From positions 399 to 23,354 of the forward strand of contig DNDP01000303.1 of the NCBI GenBank assembly GCA_003484235.1: 22,956 nt of DNA, read 5' to 3'. Numbering within the stretch: the first letter of the stretch is position 1; every line of letters starts with the position of its first letter. A model generated the notes under the pieces. It was not told the DNA's origin, made no database searches, and saw only the letters and a program-made list of their open reading frames with translations. This document shows positions 7,372 through 18,016 of the stretch, piece after piece. Source of the stretch: Verrucomicrobiales bacterium (GTDB lineage Bacteria > Verrucomicrobiota > Verrucomicrobiia > Limisphaerales > RI-55). The position numbers and the translations under genes are program-made.

Positions 7372-8499
7372 ATGATCCGGCTTCTGCGATCTCTGCCGCG
7401 ATTCCTCCTCCTGCCCGTGCTTCTCCTGGCTGGAGCGGACATCCCGGCAGCACAGGGACCGAACACCGTGCAGCTCGAGGCGTTGAAGCGTCTCGAAGGC
7501 GTAGACCTCGAATCCAACCCCGCCCTCAAGGCCGCGGTGCTGAAGATCGTCAACACCACGCGCGGCACACCTCAGTTCGTGGAGCTGGTCCGGCAGTTCA
7601 AGCTCACCGGCCAGAACGCCGCGCTGCTGGAGGTGGCCTTGCGGCACCCAGGCGACGCGTCGGGGGTCGCGGCCATGCGGATGATTCTCGATTCCGGCGA
7701 TCTCGAAGATGTCCGTTCCGCCCTTGAACCATCGGGCACAGACGCGCCTGCCTGTGCGCAGGCCCTCGGCAACACGCGACTGGCCGTGGTGAACGACCTC
7801 TTGAGCCCGTTGCTCGCCGACGACACGGCATCGGACGTCCTGCGGCGGGAGTCGGTCAAGGCGCTGGCAAAGAACGAGGCGGGTGCCGTCCTGCTGTTGC
7901 AGCACGCACGCAACGGCACGTTGCCGGATTCTGTTCAACTGACCGCCGCCACGGCGTTGAGCCAGGTGTCGTGGGCCGGGCTGCGGGATGAGGCAGCCCG
8001 GTTGCTCCCCCTGCCAAAGGCCGGCGGTGACGAGGAATTGCCGCCGATAGCCGAACTCGCCCGGCGGCGGGGCAATGCTTCCAATGGCAGAATCGTCTAC
8101 TACCGCGGGACGACCGCCTGCCATCGTTGCCACATCGTAAACGGTGAAGGTGTTGGAATCGGTCCCGATCTGTCGGAAATCGGCGACAAGCTTGGTCGGG
8201 ACGCCCTCATCGAGGCGATCATCGATCCCAACAACGGCATCGCCTTCGGCTATGAGGCTTGGACCGTCGTGACCCGGGACGGCGGTGAGATCTTCGGGCT
8301 CGTTGCCAGCGAGACGGCGGATGAGTTGGCGGTGAAAGATCTTTCGGGAATCGTCCACCGGCTGGAGAAGTCGAAGATTGAGTCCCGCGTCCGCTCCGAT
8401 TTCTCGCTGATGCCCGCCGGTCTCCAGACCACCATGACGACCGGTGAACTGGTGGATCTGATCGAGTTCCTGGCCGGGTTGAAGAAGTCGGTGCGCTGA
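7372..8499 (+). CDS. Exported HEAT-like / c-type cytochrome (putative heme-binding domain) protein
   Basis: 375 residues. A signal peptide (LLRSLPRFLLLPVLLLAGAD, then IPAAQG) directs it across the inner membrane. Residues about 35-225 are helical with HEAT-like pairs (AALLEVALRHPGDASGVAAM; ESVKALAKNEAGAVLLLQHA). A c-type heme site CHRCH (C250, C253, H254) follows within YYRGTTACHRCH, then GIGPDLSEIGDK and the likely distal Met347 in SLMPAG. This matches the heme-binding domain common in Planctomycetes and Verrucomicrobia (TIGR02603-type), usually at the C-terminus of large dehydrogenase or propeller proteins; here it stands with only a helical repeat domain. A periplasmic electron-transfer role is inferred. 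Its ATG lies one base after the previous stop. Confidence 0.86.
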   Translation: MIRLLRSLPRFLLLPVLLLAGADIPAAQGPNTVQLEALKRLEGVDLESNPALKAAVLKIVNTTRGTPQFVELVRQFKLTGQNAALLEVALRHPGDASGVAAMRMILDSGDLEDVRSALEPSGTDAPACAQALGNTRLAVVNDLLSPLLADDTASDVLRRESVKALAKNEAGAVLLLQHARNGTLPDSVQLTAATALSQVSWAGLRDEAARLLPLPKAGGDEELPPIAELARRRGNASNGRIVYYRGTTACHRCHIVNGEGVGIGPDLSEIGDKLGRDALIEAIIDPNNGIAFGYEAWTVVTRDGGEIFGLVASETADELAVKDLSGIVHRLEKSKIESRVRSDFSLMPAGLQTTMTTGELVDLIEFLAGLKKSVR

Positions 8500-8558
8500 C
8501 TCTCACCTTCCCGGCACGCCCTGAGCGGCCATTCCGCATTCACTCGGAAGTCGGGTAT

Positions 8559-9629
8559 TCAGCCCAGGCCCAGCAGATCACGCTGCCATGCCATCAGTTC
8601 CTCGCGTGTCTTCTCCCCATTCTGGGCCAGGGCCATCAGCATGGCCTTGCTTGCGATCAGGGTGGGATCAAGGTCGAGTTCAGCAGCCCGCTCGTCACGG
8701 CGGCGCTTGAGCTTGTCAAACCGGGCCATGTCCTGATCGGTAGCCCGCCGGCCCTTGCGCGCCAAGGGCAGCGGGCATTGTTCGTCCGGCACGTTGACCC
8801 CCTCCTCGAAGGCCGCCTGAAGGCCGTGTCGCCGACGGGCCGTAAGAAACCTGGGCGGGCGCAGTGTTCCATCCTGTTGATGTTCCCCCTGCTCGGCAAA
8901 CCGGACCAGCAGTTCGTGCGGGAGGATGAAATAGGGCGGCTTGTTGCTGGCGATGGCCTCCTGTTCGCGCCACTCCCACATCGCCCGCAGCACCGCGAGG
9001 CCCCGCGGCCGCAGTCGGCTGCTGCCCTTGATGCGCCAGAGATCGTCCCGGTCGATCTCTTCCGGCCGGGCGGACTCTTCCACCAGCTGGTGACAGGTCT
9101 CACGGTGCCACTCCGTCCGGCCAAGGGATTCCAACTCCTGCCGGAGGGTGTCGCTCAGCGGCTTGAGGAAGTGGGTGTCGTTGCGGGCGTACTGTTCCAT
9201 CTTCGGCGTCAACGGCCGGCGGCCCCAGTTCGCGGTCTGGGAACCCTTCTCCAGCTCCACGCCCAGGTACTTGAGGACGAGATCCCGGAGCCCGAAGGTC
9301 TGGTTGCCCACCAACCGGCCCGCCAGCATGGTGTCGAAAACCGCCCGGGGCACGAATCCATACTGACGCCGCAGGAGCCGCAGATCGTAGTCCGCCCCGT
9401 GAAAGATCAGCTCCCGGCCGTGCAATTCCTCCCAGAGCGGCCCGAGGTCAAATCCGGCGAGGGGATCGATCAGGAAATCACCGTCCTCGATGCCGATTTG
9501 CAGCAGGCAGACCTTCTCCGGATACGCGTGTCGGCTGTCCGCCTCCGTGTCCATGGAGATCCATTCCGCCTTGTGCAGGTCCGGCAAAAAGTCACGCAGC
9601 GCGGCTTCCGTGTTGATCACGGGCCGCAT
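8559..9629 (-). CDS. rnd: Ribonuclease D (DEDDy 3'-5' exoribonuclease with HRDC domain)
   Basis: 356 residues, close to the 375 of the E. coli enzyme. The DEDDy exonuclease motifs are complete: Exo I DTE (Asp27, Glu29), Exo II in HGADYDLRLL (Asp82) and Exo III YARND (Tyr147 and Asp151, the Y-x3-D pattern). An HRDC domain follows at about 200-290 (LRPRGLAVLRAMWEWREQEA, then PPYFILPHELL). RNase D trims 3' ends of tRNA precursors and other structured RNAs in the cytoplasm. It is convergent with the heme-protein gene (59 bp apart) and shares its strand with the downstream-lying peptidase gene, from which it is separated by 103 bp. Confidence 0.94.
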   Translation of the reverse strand: MRPVINTEAALRDFLPDLHKAEWISMDTEADSRHAYPEKVCLLQIGIEDGDFLIDPLAGFDLGPLWEELHGRELIFHGADYDLRLLRRQYGFVPRAVFDTMLAGRLVGNQTFGLRDLVLKYLGVELEKGSQTANWGRRPLTPKMEQYARNDTHFLKPLSDTLRQELESLGRTEWHRETCHQLVEESARPEEIDRDDLWRIKGSSRLRPRGLAVLRAMWEWREQEAIASNKPPYFILPHELLVRFAEQGEHQQDGTLRPPRFLTARRRHGLQAAFEEGVNVPDEQCPLPLARKGRRATDQDMARFDKLKRRRDERAAELDLDPTLIASKAMLMALAQNGEKTREELMAWQRDLLGLG

Positions 9630-9732
9630 GATACGGAAACCGCTCCCCGGGACAAAAGGGGAAAAACCGCGCCGGCAAGCCCTCCTGTAGCCTCAGGCGC
9701 CAGATTGGGTTGCGACCGGTCGGGCGGTCCAT

Positions 9733-12072
9733 TTACTGGCCGGCGGCTTCCGACGGCAGCGCGACTGCGGGCGCGGTTGGAGAGGCGTCGGCCGCGGGGG
9801 CGGCTTGGAGCAGTGTGCGCTGCCAGAAGTCCCACATCGCACGCCGCAGGTGCAGAGTAGTGTTCTGTCCCTCGCCGATCCCATGCGAGCGGTTTGGGTA
9901 GGCGAGAGACTCGAACTGTTTGCCCGAATGCACGAGCCGGTCCACCAGCACTTCGAAGCCCTGGTAATGAACGTTGTCATCGCCGGTGCCGTGCACGAGC
10001 AGGAGACGGCCCTTGAACTGGTGCGCGAAGAACAGGGGCGAGCCCTCGCGATAGCCGGCTACATTGTCGTCCGGCAGCCCCATGTAGCGTTCCTGATAAA
10101 TCGTGTCGTAGAGACGCATGTTGGGCACGGCGGCCACGGCGATCCCCGCCGCGTAATCGTCGGGATATTTGAAGAGTGCATTGAGGGTCATCGACCCGCC
10201 GCCGCTCCAGCCCCAGATGCCGACTCTGCCGGGATCGAGGTAGGGACGTTCGGCGAGGGTCGTCCGCAGCGCCTGAACCTGGTCTTCGGCGGCCAGAATG
10301 CCCACCTGCCGGTAGACCGATTTGCGCCAGTCACGGCCCCGCGGCGCCGGCGTGCCCCGGTTGTCGAAACTCAGCACCACAAAACCCTGCTGGGCCAGAA
10401 ACTGGTTCCACAGCCCGCCGGAACCGCCCCAGCTGTCCCGCACCGTCTGGCCTGCCGGTTCGCCATACACATAGACAATCGCCGGGTATTTCCGGGTCGG
10501 ATCGAAGTCCGGCGGCTTGACGCAGTAGGCGTCCACCTGCACGCCGTCCGCGACCTTCACCCGGAAGAACTCCACCGGGGACCGTTCAAGCTTCTCCAGC
10601 TTCTTGTTGAGCTTTTCATTCTTTTCCAGCACCCGCACCACTTCATGCCCGGGCAGGCGCACGAGATCGACGATCGGCGGCTCGTCATGGCTCGAACGAG
10701 TGTGAATGGCCCAGCGCCCGTCGGGGGAGATGTTGTAGGAATGCGTGCCCGGCTGGTCGGCGGGAGTGATCCGCTGCGGACGGCCGCCGGAGAGATTCGC
10801 GCGATAAAGGTAGTGCTGGGTGGCGTCGTCGGGTGAGGCGATGAAATAGATGTCGCCGGTCTCCGCCACGAACTGCTCAAGCGCCACCACGTCGATGGAA
10901 TCGTCGTATACCTGCTTCAGTCGGCCGTCTTCGGCGTTCACCCGGTAGAGCTGCCGCCAGCCGCCGCGTTCGCTGAGCCACGGGAAAGCTTTTCCTTCAC
11001 CCGCCCAGCGGTTGTCCGTCAGTACATCCACCCACGCGGCATCCGTTTCCCGAAACAACAGGCTCGCTTCCCCGGTGGCCGGATCGGCGACGAACACCGC
11101 ATTGGTGTTCTGCAGCCGGTTCAGCTGTTGGACGACGATGCCCCCGGCCTCTTCCGGCCACTCCATCCAGTGCGGGTAATGGTTTCGCGGATCACCGGGG
11201 AGATCGAGCCAGGTGATGTTCCGGTCATCCAGCCGGACCACCCCCAGCCGCACCGCCGAATTCTGCTCCCCGGTTTTGGGATACCGGATCCATTGTATCT
11301 CCGGATAAAGTCCGGCGGTGTAGTCGATCAGCGGATAGGCGCGCACGCCGGAGGTGTCGGTCTGCCAGAAGGCGATGGCGTCGCCTGCCGGGCTCCAGCG
11401 CCAGCCGTCGTGCAGGCCGAACTCCTCCTCGTAAACCCAGTCGAAGACGCCATGGATGAGTTCCTCGTTGGGCGTTCTCGTCAATTGCCGCACGTCGCCG
11501 GTGCGCAATTCCTCCACGTAAATGTTCCGGTCCCGCACGTAGCCGGCCCAGCGGCCGTCCGGCGAGAGCTTGGCGTGCATCAGCGAGGACGGCGGGGCGT
11601 CGCCGCCCAGTTGGCGCAACCCCAGGCTGCTGCGATCCAGGATCCAGTAGTCACCGCGGTCGTTGCGGCGCCAAACTCTTTTCGAGTTGGTGAAAATGAG
11701 CAGCCTCGAGCGGTCATCCGAGAAATCGTAGGCCTCCACCGACAAGGGCGAACTTCTGCCGGCCGGAATCAGGTCCTGCGCCGCCACCACTATGTTGGTG
11801 GCGCCGCTTTCAGGATCGATCATGACGATGTCCTTCCCGCCCTTGGTCTCCGCCGATTCCACCTGCCGGAGATAGCCCGGCCAGCCCTTGATCCAGCGGC
11901 CGGAATGTCCTTCCGAGCCAAACTCGTTCTTCTCGAAAATGCGCTCGATGGTGAGACGGGGGGATTCCGCCTCCTTCGGCCCTGTTTCCTTGGCTTGGTC
12001 CGCGCGCAGGGAAACCGCCGGCGCCGCGCACAGCAGCAGTCCGGAAAACAGGGCCAGCCGAAATGAATTCAT
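9733..12072 (-). CDS. Exported prolyl oligopeptidase-family serine peptidase, DPP IV type (S9B)
   Basis: 779 residues from the ATG at 12072, chosen because it begins a clear signal peptide (MNSFRLALFSGLLLCAAPAV). The frame is open 38 codons further, but that stretch is not signal-like. Residues about 50-540 form the beta-propeller and contain DWVYEEE (211-217), the double-Glu motif that in DPP IV binds the substrate N-terminus. The alpha/beta hydrolase domain has the triad Ser623 (GWSGGG), Asp698 (HGTGDDNVH) and His730 (NRSHGI). It should release Xaa-Pro dipeptides from peptides in the periplasm. A short Ala/Pro-rich tail (about 755-779) follows the catalytic domain. Confidence 0.95.
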   Translation of the reverse strand: MNSFRLALFSGLLLCAAPAVSLRADQAKETGPKEAESPRLTIERIFEKNEFGSEGHSGRWIKGWPGYLRQVESAETKGGKDIVMIDPESGATNIVVAAQDLIPAGRSSPLSVEAYDFSDDRSRLLIFTNSKRVWRRNDRGDYWILDRSSLGLRQLGGDAPPSSLMHAKLSPDGRWAGYVRDRNIYVEELRTGDVRQLTRTPNEELIHGVFDWVYEEEFGLHDGWRWSPAGDAIAFWQTDTSGVRAYPLIDYTAGLYPEIQWIRYPKTGEQNSAVRLGVVRLDDRNITWLDLPGDPRNHYPHWMEWPEEAGGIVVQQLNRLQNTNAVFVADPATGEASLLFRETDAAWVDVLTDNRWAGEGKAFPWLSERGGWRQLYRVNAEDGRLKQVYDDSIDVVALEQFVAETGDIYFIASPDDATQHYLYRANLSGGRPQRITPADQPGTHSYNISPDGRWAIHTRSSHDEPPIVDLVRLPGHEVVRVLEKNEKLNKKLEKLERSPVEFFRVKVADGVQVDAYCVKPPDFDPTRKYPAIVYVYGEPAGQTVRDSWGGSGGLWNQFLAQQGFVVLSFDNRGTPAPRGRDWRKSVYRQVGILAAEDQVQALRTTLAERPYLDPGRVGIWGWSGGGSMTLNALFKYPDDYAAGIAVAAVPNMRLYDTIYQERYMGLPDDNVAGYREGSPLFFAHQFKGRLLLVHGTGDDNVHYQGFEVLVDRLVHSGKQFESLAYPNRSHGIGEGQNTTLHLRRAMWDFWQRTLLQAAPAADASPTAPAVALPSEAAGQ

Positions 12073-12078
12073 GGGCGA

Positions 12079-12084
12079 AGCGTA
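12079..12084 (-). promoter_or_regulatory. Possible -10 element of the DPP IV-type gene with a six-base leader
   Basis: On the minus strand the sequence reads TACGCTTCGCCCATG, with TACGCT ending six bases before the start codon. It resembles the elements before gcvP and the antitoxin gene. The -35 region is weak (no hexamer close to TTGACA at 16-18 bp), so this call rests on the shared pattern alone. Confidence 0.3.
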
Positions 12085-12193
12085 AGCGGGACCCGGTGCG
12101 ATGGGAAGCACGGCGAACGCCGCCGGAAGGACGCGGTCTGCCGCGCCCAAACTTATCCAGTCCACAAGCGCAATTGATGAAATCAAAACCGGC

Positions 12194-12221
12194 TTGAATC
12201 CGCGGGCTCCTGCCCTAGCTT
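12194..12221 (+). promoter_or_regulatory. Candidate gcvP promoter (TTGAAT-N16-TAGCTT)
   Basis: TTGAAT (12194-12199) and TAGCTT (12216-12221) are separated by 16 bp, giving a fair sigma-70-type match. The -10 ends nine bases before the gcvP ATG, so the transcript would be leaderless or nearly so. That agrees with the lack of a Shine-Dalgarno sequence and leaves no room for a glycine riboswitch. Compare TACCGT before the antitoxin and TACGCT before the peptidase. Confidence 0.45.
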
Positions 12222-12230
12222 TGCCGCCTT

Positions 12231-15131
<2,901 letters not shown>

Positions 15132-15303
15132 CGCCCCGCTCGGACCGCTGATTTGCGCTGATGCACGCTGAACGCCCCGGACCGCGGGCAACCTGCCCGC
15201 AGCGGGTGCTTCGGAGCGCAGCGGTCGAGGTTGGTCGAAGATTCCGCCGCTACACATTCCAGCGCACGCGCTGCGGCCAGGATGGCCGCGGTCCGGGCGC
15301 ACA

Positions 15304-15497
15304 GTAGGACAGGCATCTTGCCTGTCATGGCGAACGAGCAAGGTCCCTGACAGCCAGTCGGTTCGTTCGCATACGAGACGCTTCATCCTCCGCAAGCGGC
15401 TTCGGGCTTCGTTGACTCCTCCAACTGCGACCACACAAAGCCGGGCCACCACGACGCTCGCTGACGCTCGCGGTGACAGGCAGGATGCCTGTCCTAC
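15304..15497. repeat. MITE/BIME-like element with ~24-bp inverted ends (194 bp)
   Basis: The left end (15304-15327) and the reverse complement of the right end (15474-15497) match at 23 of 24 positions, reading GTAGGACAGGCATC(T/C)TGCC then TGTCA. They are the same ends as in the 4475-4789 element. Inside the right end, CACGACGCTCGCTGACGCTC is the inverse of the sequence just inside the left end of that element. No ORF of note is inside, so any movement would need a transposase supplied elsewhere. A truncated copy starts at 16341. Confidence 0.65.
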
Positions 15498-15527
15498 GGC
15501 CGGATGCAGACCAGTGATCTTCGCTGA

Positions 15528-15557
15528 TTGACGCTGATACTGAGCGACGGCTACCGT
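15528..15557 (+). promoter_or_regulatory. Candidate promoter of the toxin-antitoxin operon (TTGACG-N18-TACCGT)
   Basis: TTGACG (15528-15533) and TACCGT (15552-15557) are 18 bp apart, and the -10 ends seven bases before the antitoxin ATG. The -35 hexamer lies inside the GTGATCTTCGCTGATTGACG repeat motif, so a dispersed repeat may supply half of this promoter. Confidence 0.4.
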
Positions 15558-15564
15558 TCGCACG

Positions 15565-15786
15565 ATGAAACCGCTGGAATTGCCTCTCGCTCAAATGACC
15601 GTCAGCGAAAAGCTGCATGTCATCGAGACGGTATGGGAAGATCTCGCCCGGGACGAAGAACAGATCGAATCCCCTGACTGGCATTTTCAGGAACTGCACG
15701 ATCGTGCGCAGCGGACCGAAGCAGGCACGGAAAAGGTTCTGGATTGGGAGACGGCCAAAGCGGAATTGCGCAAACGCTTTCCGTGA
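15565..15786 (+). CDS. Antitoxin of a RelE/ParE-type module (addiction-module component family, TIGR02574-like)
   Basis: 73 residues. The pattern fits the small 'putative addiction module component' family paired with RelE/ParE toxins: an N-terminal helix with the MTVSEKLHVIETVWEDLA stretch (11-28), an acidic middle, and a C-terminal LDWETAKAELRKRF (59-72) close to the usual 'W-E-x-x-K-x-x-L' ending. Members bind and neutralise the toxin and usually repress their own operon. The stop overlaps the toxin start by four bases (GTGA), typical of coupled toxin-antitoxin pairs. The operon lies between the two direct repeats containing the gcvP tail. Confidence 0.85.
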   Translation: MKPLELPLAQMTVSEKLHVIETVWEDLARDEEQIESPDWHFQELHDRAQRTEAGTEKVLDWETAKAELRKRFP

Positions 15787-16085
15787 GGATTCGCATTCTC
15801 CAATCGGCCTTCGACGATCTCGACGATGGCGCTGCATTTTACGAGGAGCAGCAACCGGGCATTGGCGGATACTTCGTTGACTCCCTGCTGTCGGACATTG
15901 ATGCCCTTGCTCTCTATGGCGGCATCCACCGCGTCATCCGTGGTTATCACCGCGCGTTGTCGAAGCGGTTTCCCTACGCAATCTATTATCGAATAGGCGA
16001 GGAATGTGTTGTCGTCCACGCCGTCCTCGATTGCCGGCGCAATCCCCGATGGACCGCCCGGCAGTTGCGGCGTCGGCAATCATGA
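15783..16085 (+). CDS. RelE/ParE-superfamily toxin
   Basis: 100 residues from the GTG at 15783, which overlaps the antitoxin stop (GTGA). An in-frame ATG at 15744 exists but would overlap the antitoxin by 43 bp and add residues unlike the family. Family features are the first strand VRIRIL, the helix with AFDDLDDGAAFYEEQQPGIG, the strand HRVIRGYHRALSKRFPYAIY and the late strand CVVVHAVLDCRRNP followed by W. RelE members cut mRNA on ribosomes and ParE members poison gyrase; the sequence alone does not settle which applies. The stop codon overlaps an ATG (ATGA) that opens a short frame reading into the second gcvP tail. Confidence 0.88.
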   Translation: MRIRILQSAFDDLDDGAAFYEEQQPGIGGYFVDSLLSDIDALALYGGIHRVIRGYHRALSKRFPYAIYYRIGEECVVVHAVLDCRRNPRWTARQLRRRQS

Positions 16086-16168
16086 CTCTGACGTTCCGCG
16101 GCGTTTACACCCTCGTTGGCGACCGCAATCTCGTCTGCACCTGCGCCGGGATGGAGGAATACAAGTAG
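16082..16168 (+). pseudogene. gcvP 3'-end remnant, readable as a 28-codon chimeric ORF
   Basis: From an ATG overlapping the toxin stop the frame reads MTLTFRGVYTL, then VGDRNLVCTCAGMEEYK and a TAG stop. The last 16 residues repeat the GcvP C-terminus except for one Val-to-Ala change. Over the 51 bp shared with gcvP (15081-15131) there are six base differences: four are synonymous, and two lie in the one changed codon. Upstream of 16118 the similarity to gcvP stops. It has no complete domain and cannot be a functional P protein. Whether the 28-residue peptide is made is unknown. Confidence 0.75.
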
Positions 16169-16503
16169 CGCCCCGCTCGGACCGCTGATTTGCGCTGATG
16201 CACGCTGAACGCCCCGAACCGCGGGCAACCTGCCCGCAGCGGGTGCTTCGGTGCGCAGCGGTCGAGGTTGGTCGAGACTTCCGCCGCAGTGCGTTCCAGC
16301 GCACGCGCTGCGGCCAGGATGACCGCGGTCCGGGCGCACAGTAGGACAGGCATCTTGCCTGTCATGGCGAACGAGCAAGGCCCCCGACAGCCAGTCGGTT
16401 CGTTCGCACACGATGCGCCACCTTGGATCGACAGCATCGATCTTCGTCTACCATTCGATGAGCGGCCATGCAAAGCCGGATCCCCACGACGCTCGCTGAC
16501 GCT
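16118..16503. repeat. Direct repeat, copy 2, ending at the first sigma gene
   Basis: Partner of 15081-15468, displaced by 1,037 bp over the gap-free part. It holds the gcvP tail remnant, the downstream hairpins (the second, at 16310-16326, has one arm broken by a G-to-A change) and the left part of a repeat element starting at 16341. That element lacks its right palindromic end: the similarity stops at CACGACGCTCGCTGACGCT, exactly where the stop codon of the first sigma gene begins. It fills the 416-bp gap between the toxin and sigma genes, apart from about 32 bp after the toxin. Confidence 0.82.
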
Positions 16504-18016
16504 AGCGCGACTGCAGCTCTGGCGGTACGATGCGCTCACTCTCCCAGGCGAGCAGTTCCTCCTCGGTCGCACCCCGGCGCAGTTCCGAGTGGCCGTCCGC
16601 GAAGACATACACCTTCCAGACCCCATTTCCGTCAGCCGCCTTGGAGAAATATTCCTGTTTTGCCAGGATGGTGTTGGCTGGCGCGCGCAGGCTGGCAATG
16701 TCACCGGTATACACCAACTCGACTCCCTTGGTCTTCAGCTCCTCGGGGAAAAAGCCCTTCGCCATCTCGAGCGAACTTGGAAACCACCCTTTCTGCTTGT
16801 CGGCATACATGATCAGTCCCAGACCGATCTGCCGATACTGGTTCATGCGGGCGATTGCGGCCTTCTTCTCCGCCTCTTCGTTCCACAGGCCATAGCGAAC
16901 CAGGAATACTTCGTCATATTCATCCGGTGTGCCGACGTTGGTTGGCTCCTTGTTGGAGCCAGCCTCCGCCGCTCCTTCGGTTGACGCGGTCTGCGACTCA
17001 CGGGCTTCCGCCAGTAGACGCCGCGCTTCCGTCAGCTCGGCTTCCACGTTCCTCAGCGCGGCAACGGTGCGATTCAACCGATCCACTTCACCGCGCAATC
17101 TCGGCAACTCGGCGACTTCCTTCTGCAACTGCGCGATCTGCTCTTCGCGCGCATGTACGGCGGCGACCTCCTGCTCATGCTGGGTGGTCAAGGTGGCGTG
17201 TGCCGCGGCCAGCGAGGCCTGTTCGGCCCGCAGCCGTTCCGCTCCGCGTTCCTTGATGAGGTAGGTCGAGGTGCCTGTGACGGCGGCGGCGGTCAGCACG
17301 GCGGCGGCCGTTTTCAGATTGAACAAGCTCATGGCGGTGGCTCCCTGGGTGAGTGAGGTGGCAGCGGCGGCGGCGGCAGTGCCGGCCAATGCGGTGTTGA
17401 TGATGCCGGCCCCGAGACCGGCCGGCACTCCGACGGCCGATTGTCCGACCAGTGCGACCGTGATCGCCCCCGGCGTCGCGCCAAGACCGCGGCGACCGAA
17501 GATCTCCCGCAGCCGGTCCAGCGCGCGCGTGACGCGCTTGCGGGCGGCCTCCTCGCTCACACCGAGTTCGTGGCCGACTTCGCTGAGACGCCGGTCCTCG
17601 AGAAACCGCAGGACCAGGACGTCGCGTTCGTCGCTGCTCAGTGCGGTGAGTGCTTCCTCGAGTTCGGCGATCAACTCGCCTTCGGCCGGCGAGGCGGTGG
17701 TGGGGACTTGCATGGCGGCGGCGCGTTGTTCGCGCTGACGGCGCCGGCCTTCCGATCGGACGAGATGCAGCGCCTGGTGACGGGTTGCATGATAAAGCCA
17801 GCCGGCCAGCGGCGCCCGGCCATCGATCACACCGGCCTTGCTCGCCAGCAGCTGGAAAACGGACTGCGATACTTCCTCGGCCTGATGCGTGTCTTCCAGC
17901 AACCGGCGCGCGGTGGCAAAAACCATCGGCAGGTGACGACGCACGAGTTCACGGAAGGCATCCTCTCGGCGTTGCCGGGCAAAGGCGGCGAGCAGTTCGA
18001 TGTCGGTGTCGTCCAT
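16502..18016 (-). CDS. Membrane-anchored ECF sigma factor with coiled coil and pseudopilin-like C-terminal domain (copy 1)
   Basis: 504 residues from the ATG at 18016, chosen by alignment with the neighbouring paralogue; the frame is open to 18319 but that part overlaps a dispersed repeat. Residues 8-90 are sigma region 2 (ARQRREDAFRELVRR, AEEVSQSVFQLLA, GWLYHATRHQALHLVRSE). Residues 115-172 are region 4 (LSSDERDVLVLRFLEDRRLS, SEEAARKRVTRALDRLRE). An Ala/Gly-rich stretch and a hydrophobic segment (about 233-254) are followed by a coiled coil (255-345). The C-terminal domain (390-480) has QIGLGLIMYADKQKGWFP and YVFADGHSE, as in verrucomicrobial pseudopilins. It should direct RNA polymerase to its own promoters, with the tail sensing a signal outside the membrane; the target genes are unknown. 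Confidence 0.88.
   Translation of the reverse strand: MDDTDIELLAAFARQRREDAFRELVRRHLPMVFATARRLLEDTHQAEEVSQSVFQLLASKAGVIDGRAPLAGWLYHATRHQALHLVRSEGRRRQREQRAAAMQVPTTASPAEGELIAELEEALTALSSDERDVLVLRFLEDRRLSEVGHELGVSEEAARKRVTRALDRLREIFGRRGLGATPGAITVALVGQSAVGVPAGLGAGIINTALAGTAAAAAATSLTQGATAMSLFNLKTAAAVLTAAAVTGTSTYLIKERGAERLRAEQASLAAAHATLTTQHEQEVAAVHAREEQIAQLQKEVAELPRLRGEVDRLNRTVAALRNVEAELTEARRLLAEARESQTASTEGAAEAGSNKEPTNVGTPDEYDEVFLVRYGLWNEEAEKKAAIARMNQYRQIGLGLIMYADKQKGWFPSSLEMAKGFFPEELKTKGVELVYTGDIASLRAPANTILAKQEYFSKAADGNGVWKVYVFADGHSELRRGATEEELLAWESERIVPPELQSR

Larger units (their letters stand above)
15132..15564. other. Repeat-filled gap between gcvP and the antitoxin gene
   Basis: 433 bp without a credible gene. 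After the gcvP stop come three compact hairpins with 7-8-bp arms and 3-nt loops: GCGGGCA-ACC-TGCCCGC (15184-15200), GCGGCCA-GGA-TGGCCGC (15273-15289) and GACAGGCA-TCT-TGCCTGTC (15308-15326). The first could end gcvP transcription, though no T run follows. A degenerate motif of the form CTGATTTGCGCTGATGCACG occurs at 15148-15171 and again as GTGATCTTCGCTGATTGACG at 15514-15537. The region also holds the 15304-15497 element and the antitoxin promoter. Confidence 0.6.

Noticed and set aside
9630..9732. Terminator or operon link between the peptidase and RNase D genes
   Set aside because: No stem with a T run and no promoter pair is clear in the 103 bp, so neither can be supported.
8778..9860. 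360-codon plus-strand frame antisense to RNase D
   Set aside because: Antisense shadow; the minus strand has complete DEDDy motifs and the plus frame has no recognisable domain.
12073..12230. Glycine riboswitch upstream of gcvP
   Set aside because: The gap is only 158 bp and I see no aptamer-like conserved blocks; the candidate promoter leaves almost no leader.
15132..15564. CRISPR-like array, because several short repeats occur close together
   Set aside because: The repeats differ from each other, are irregularly spaced and there are no uniform spacers or cas genes.
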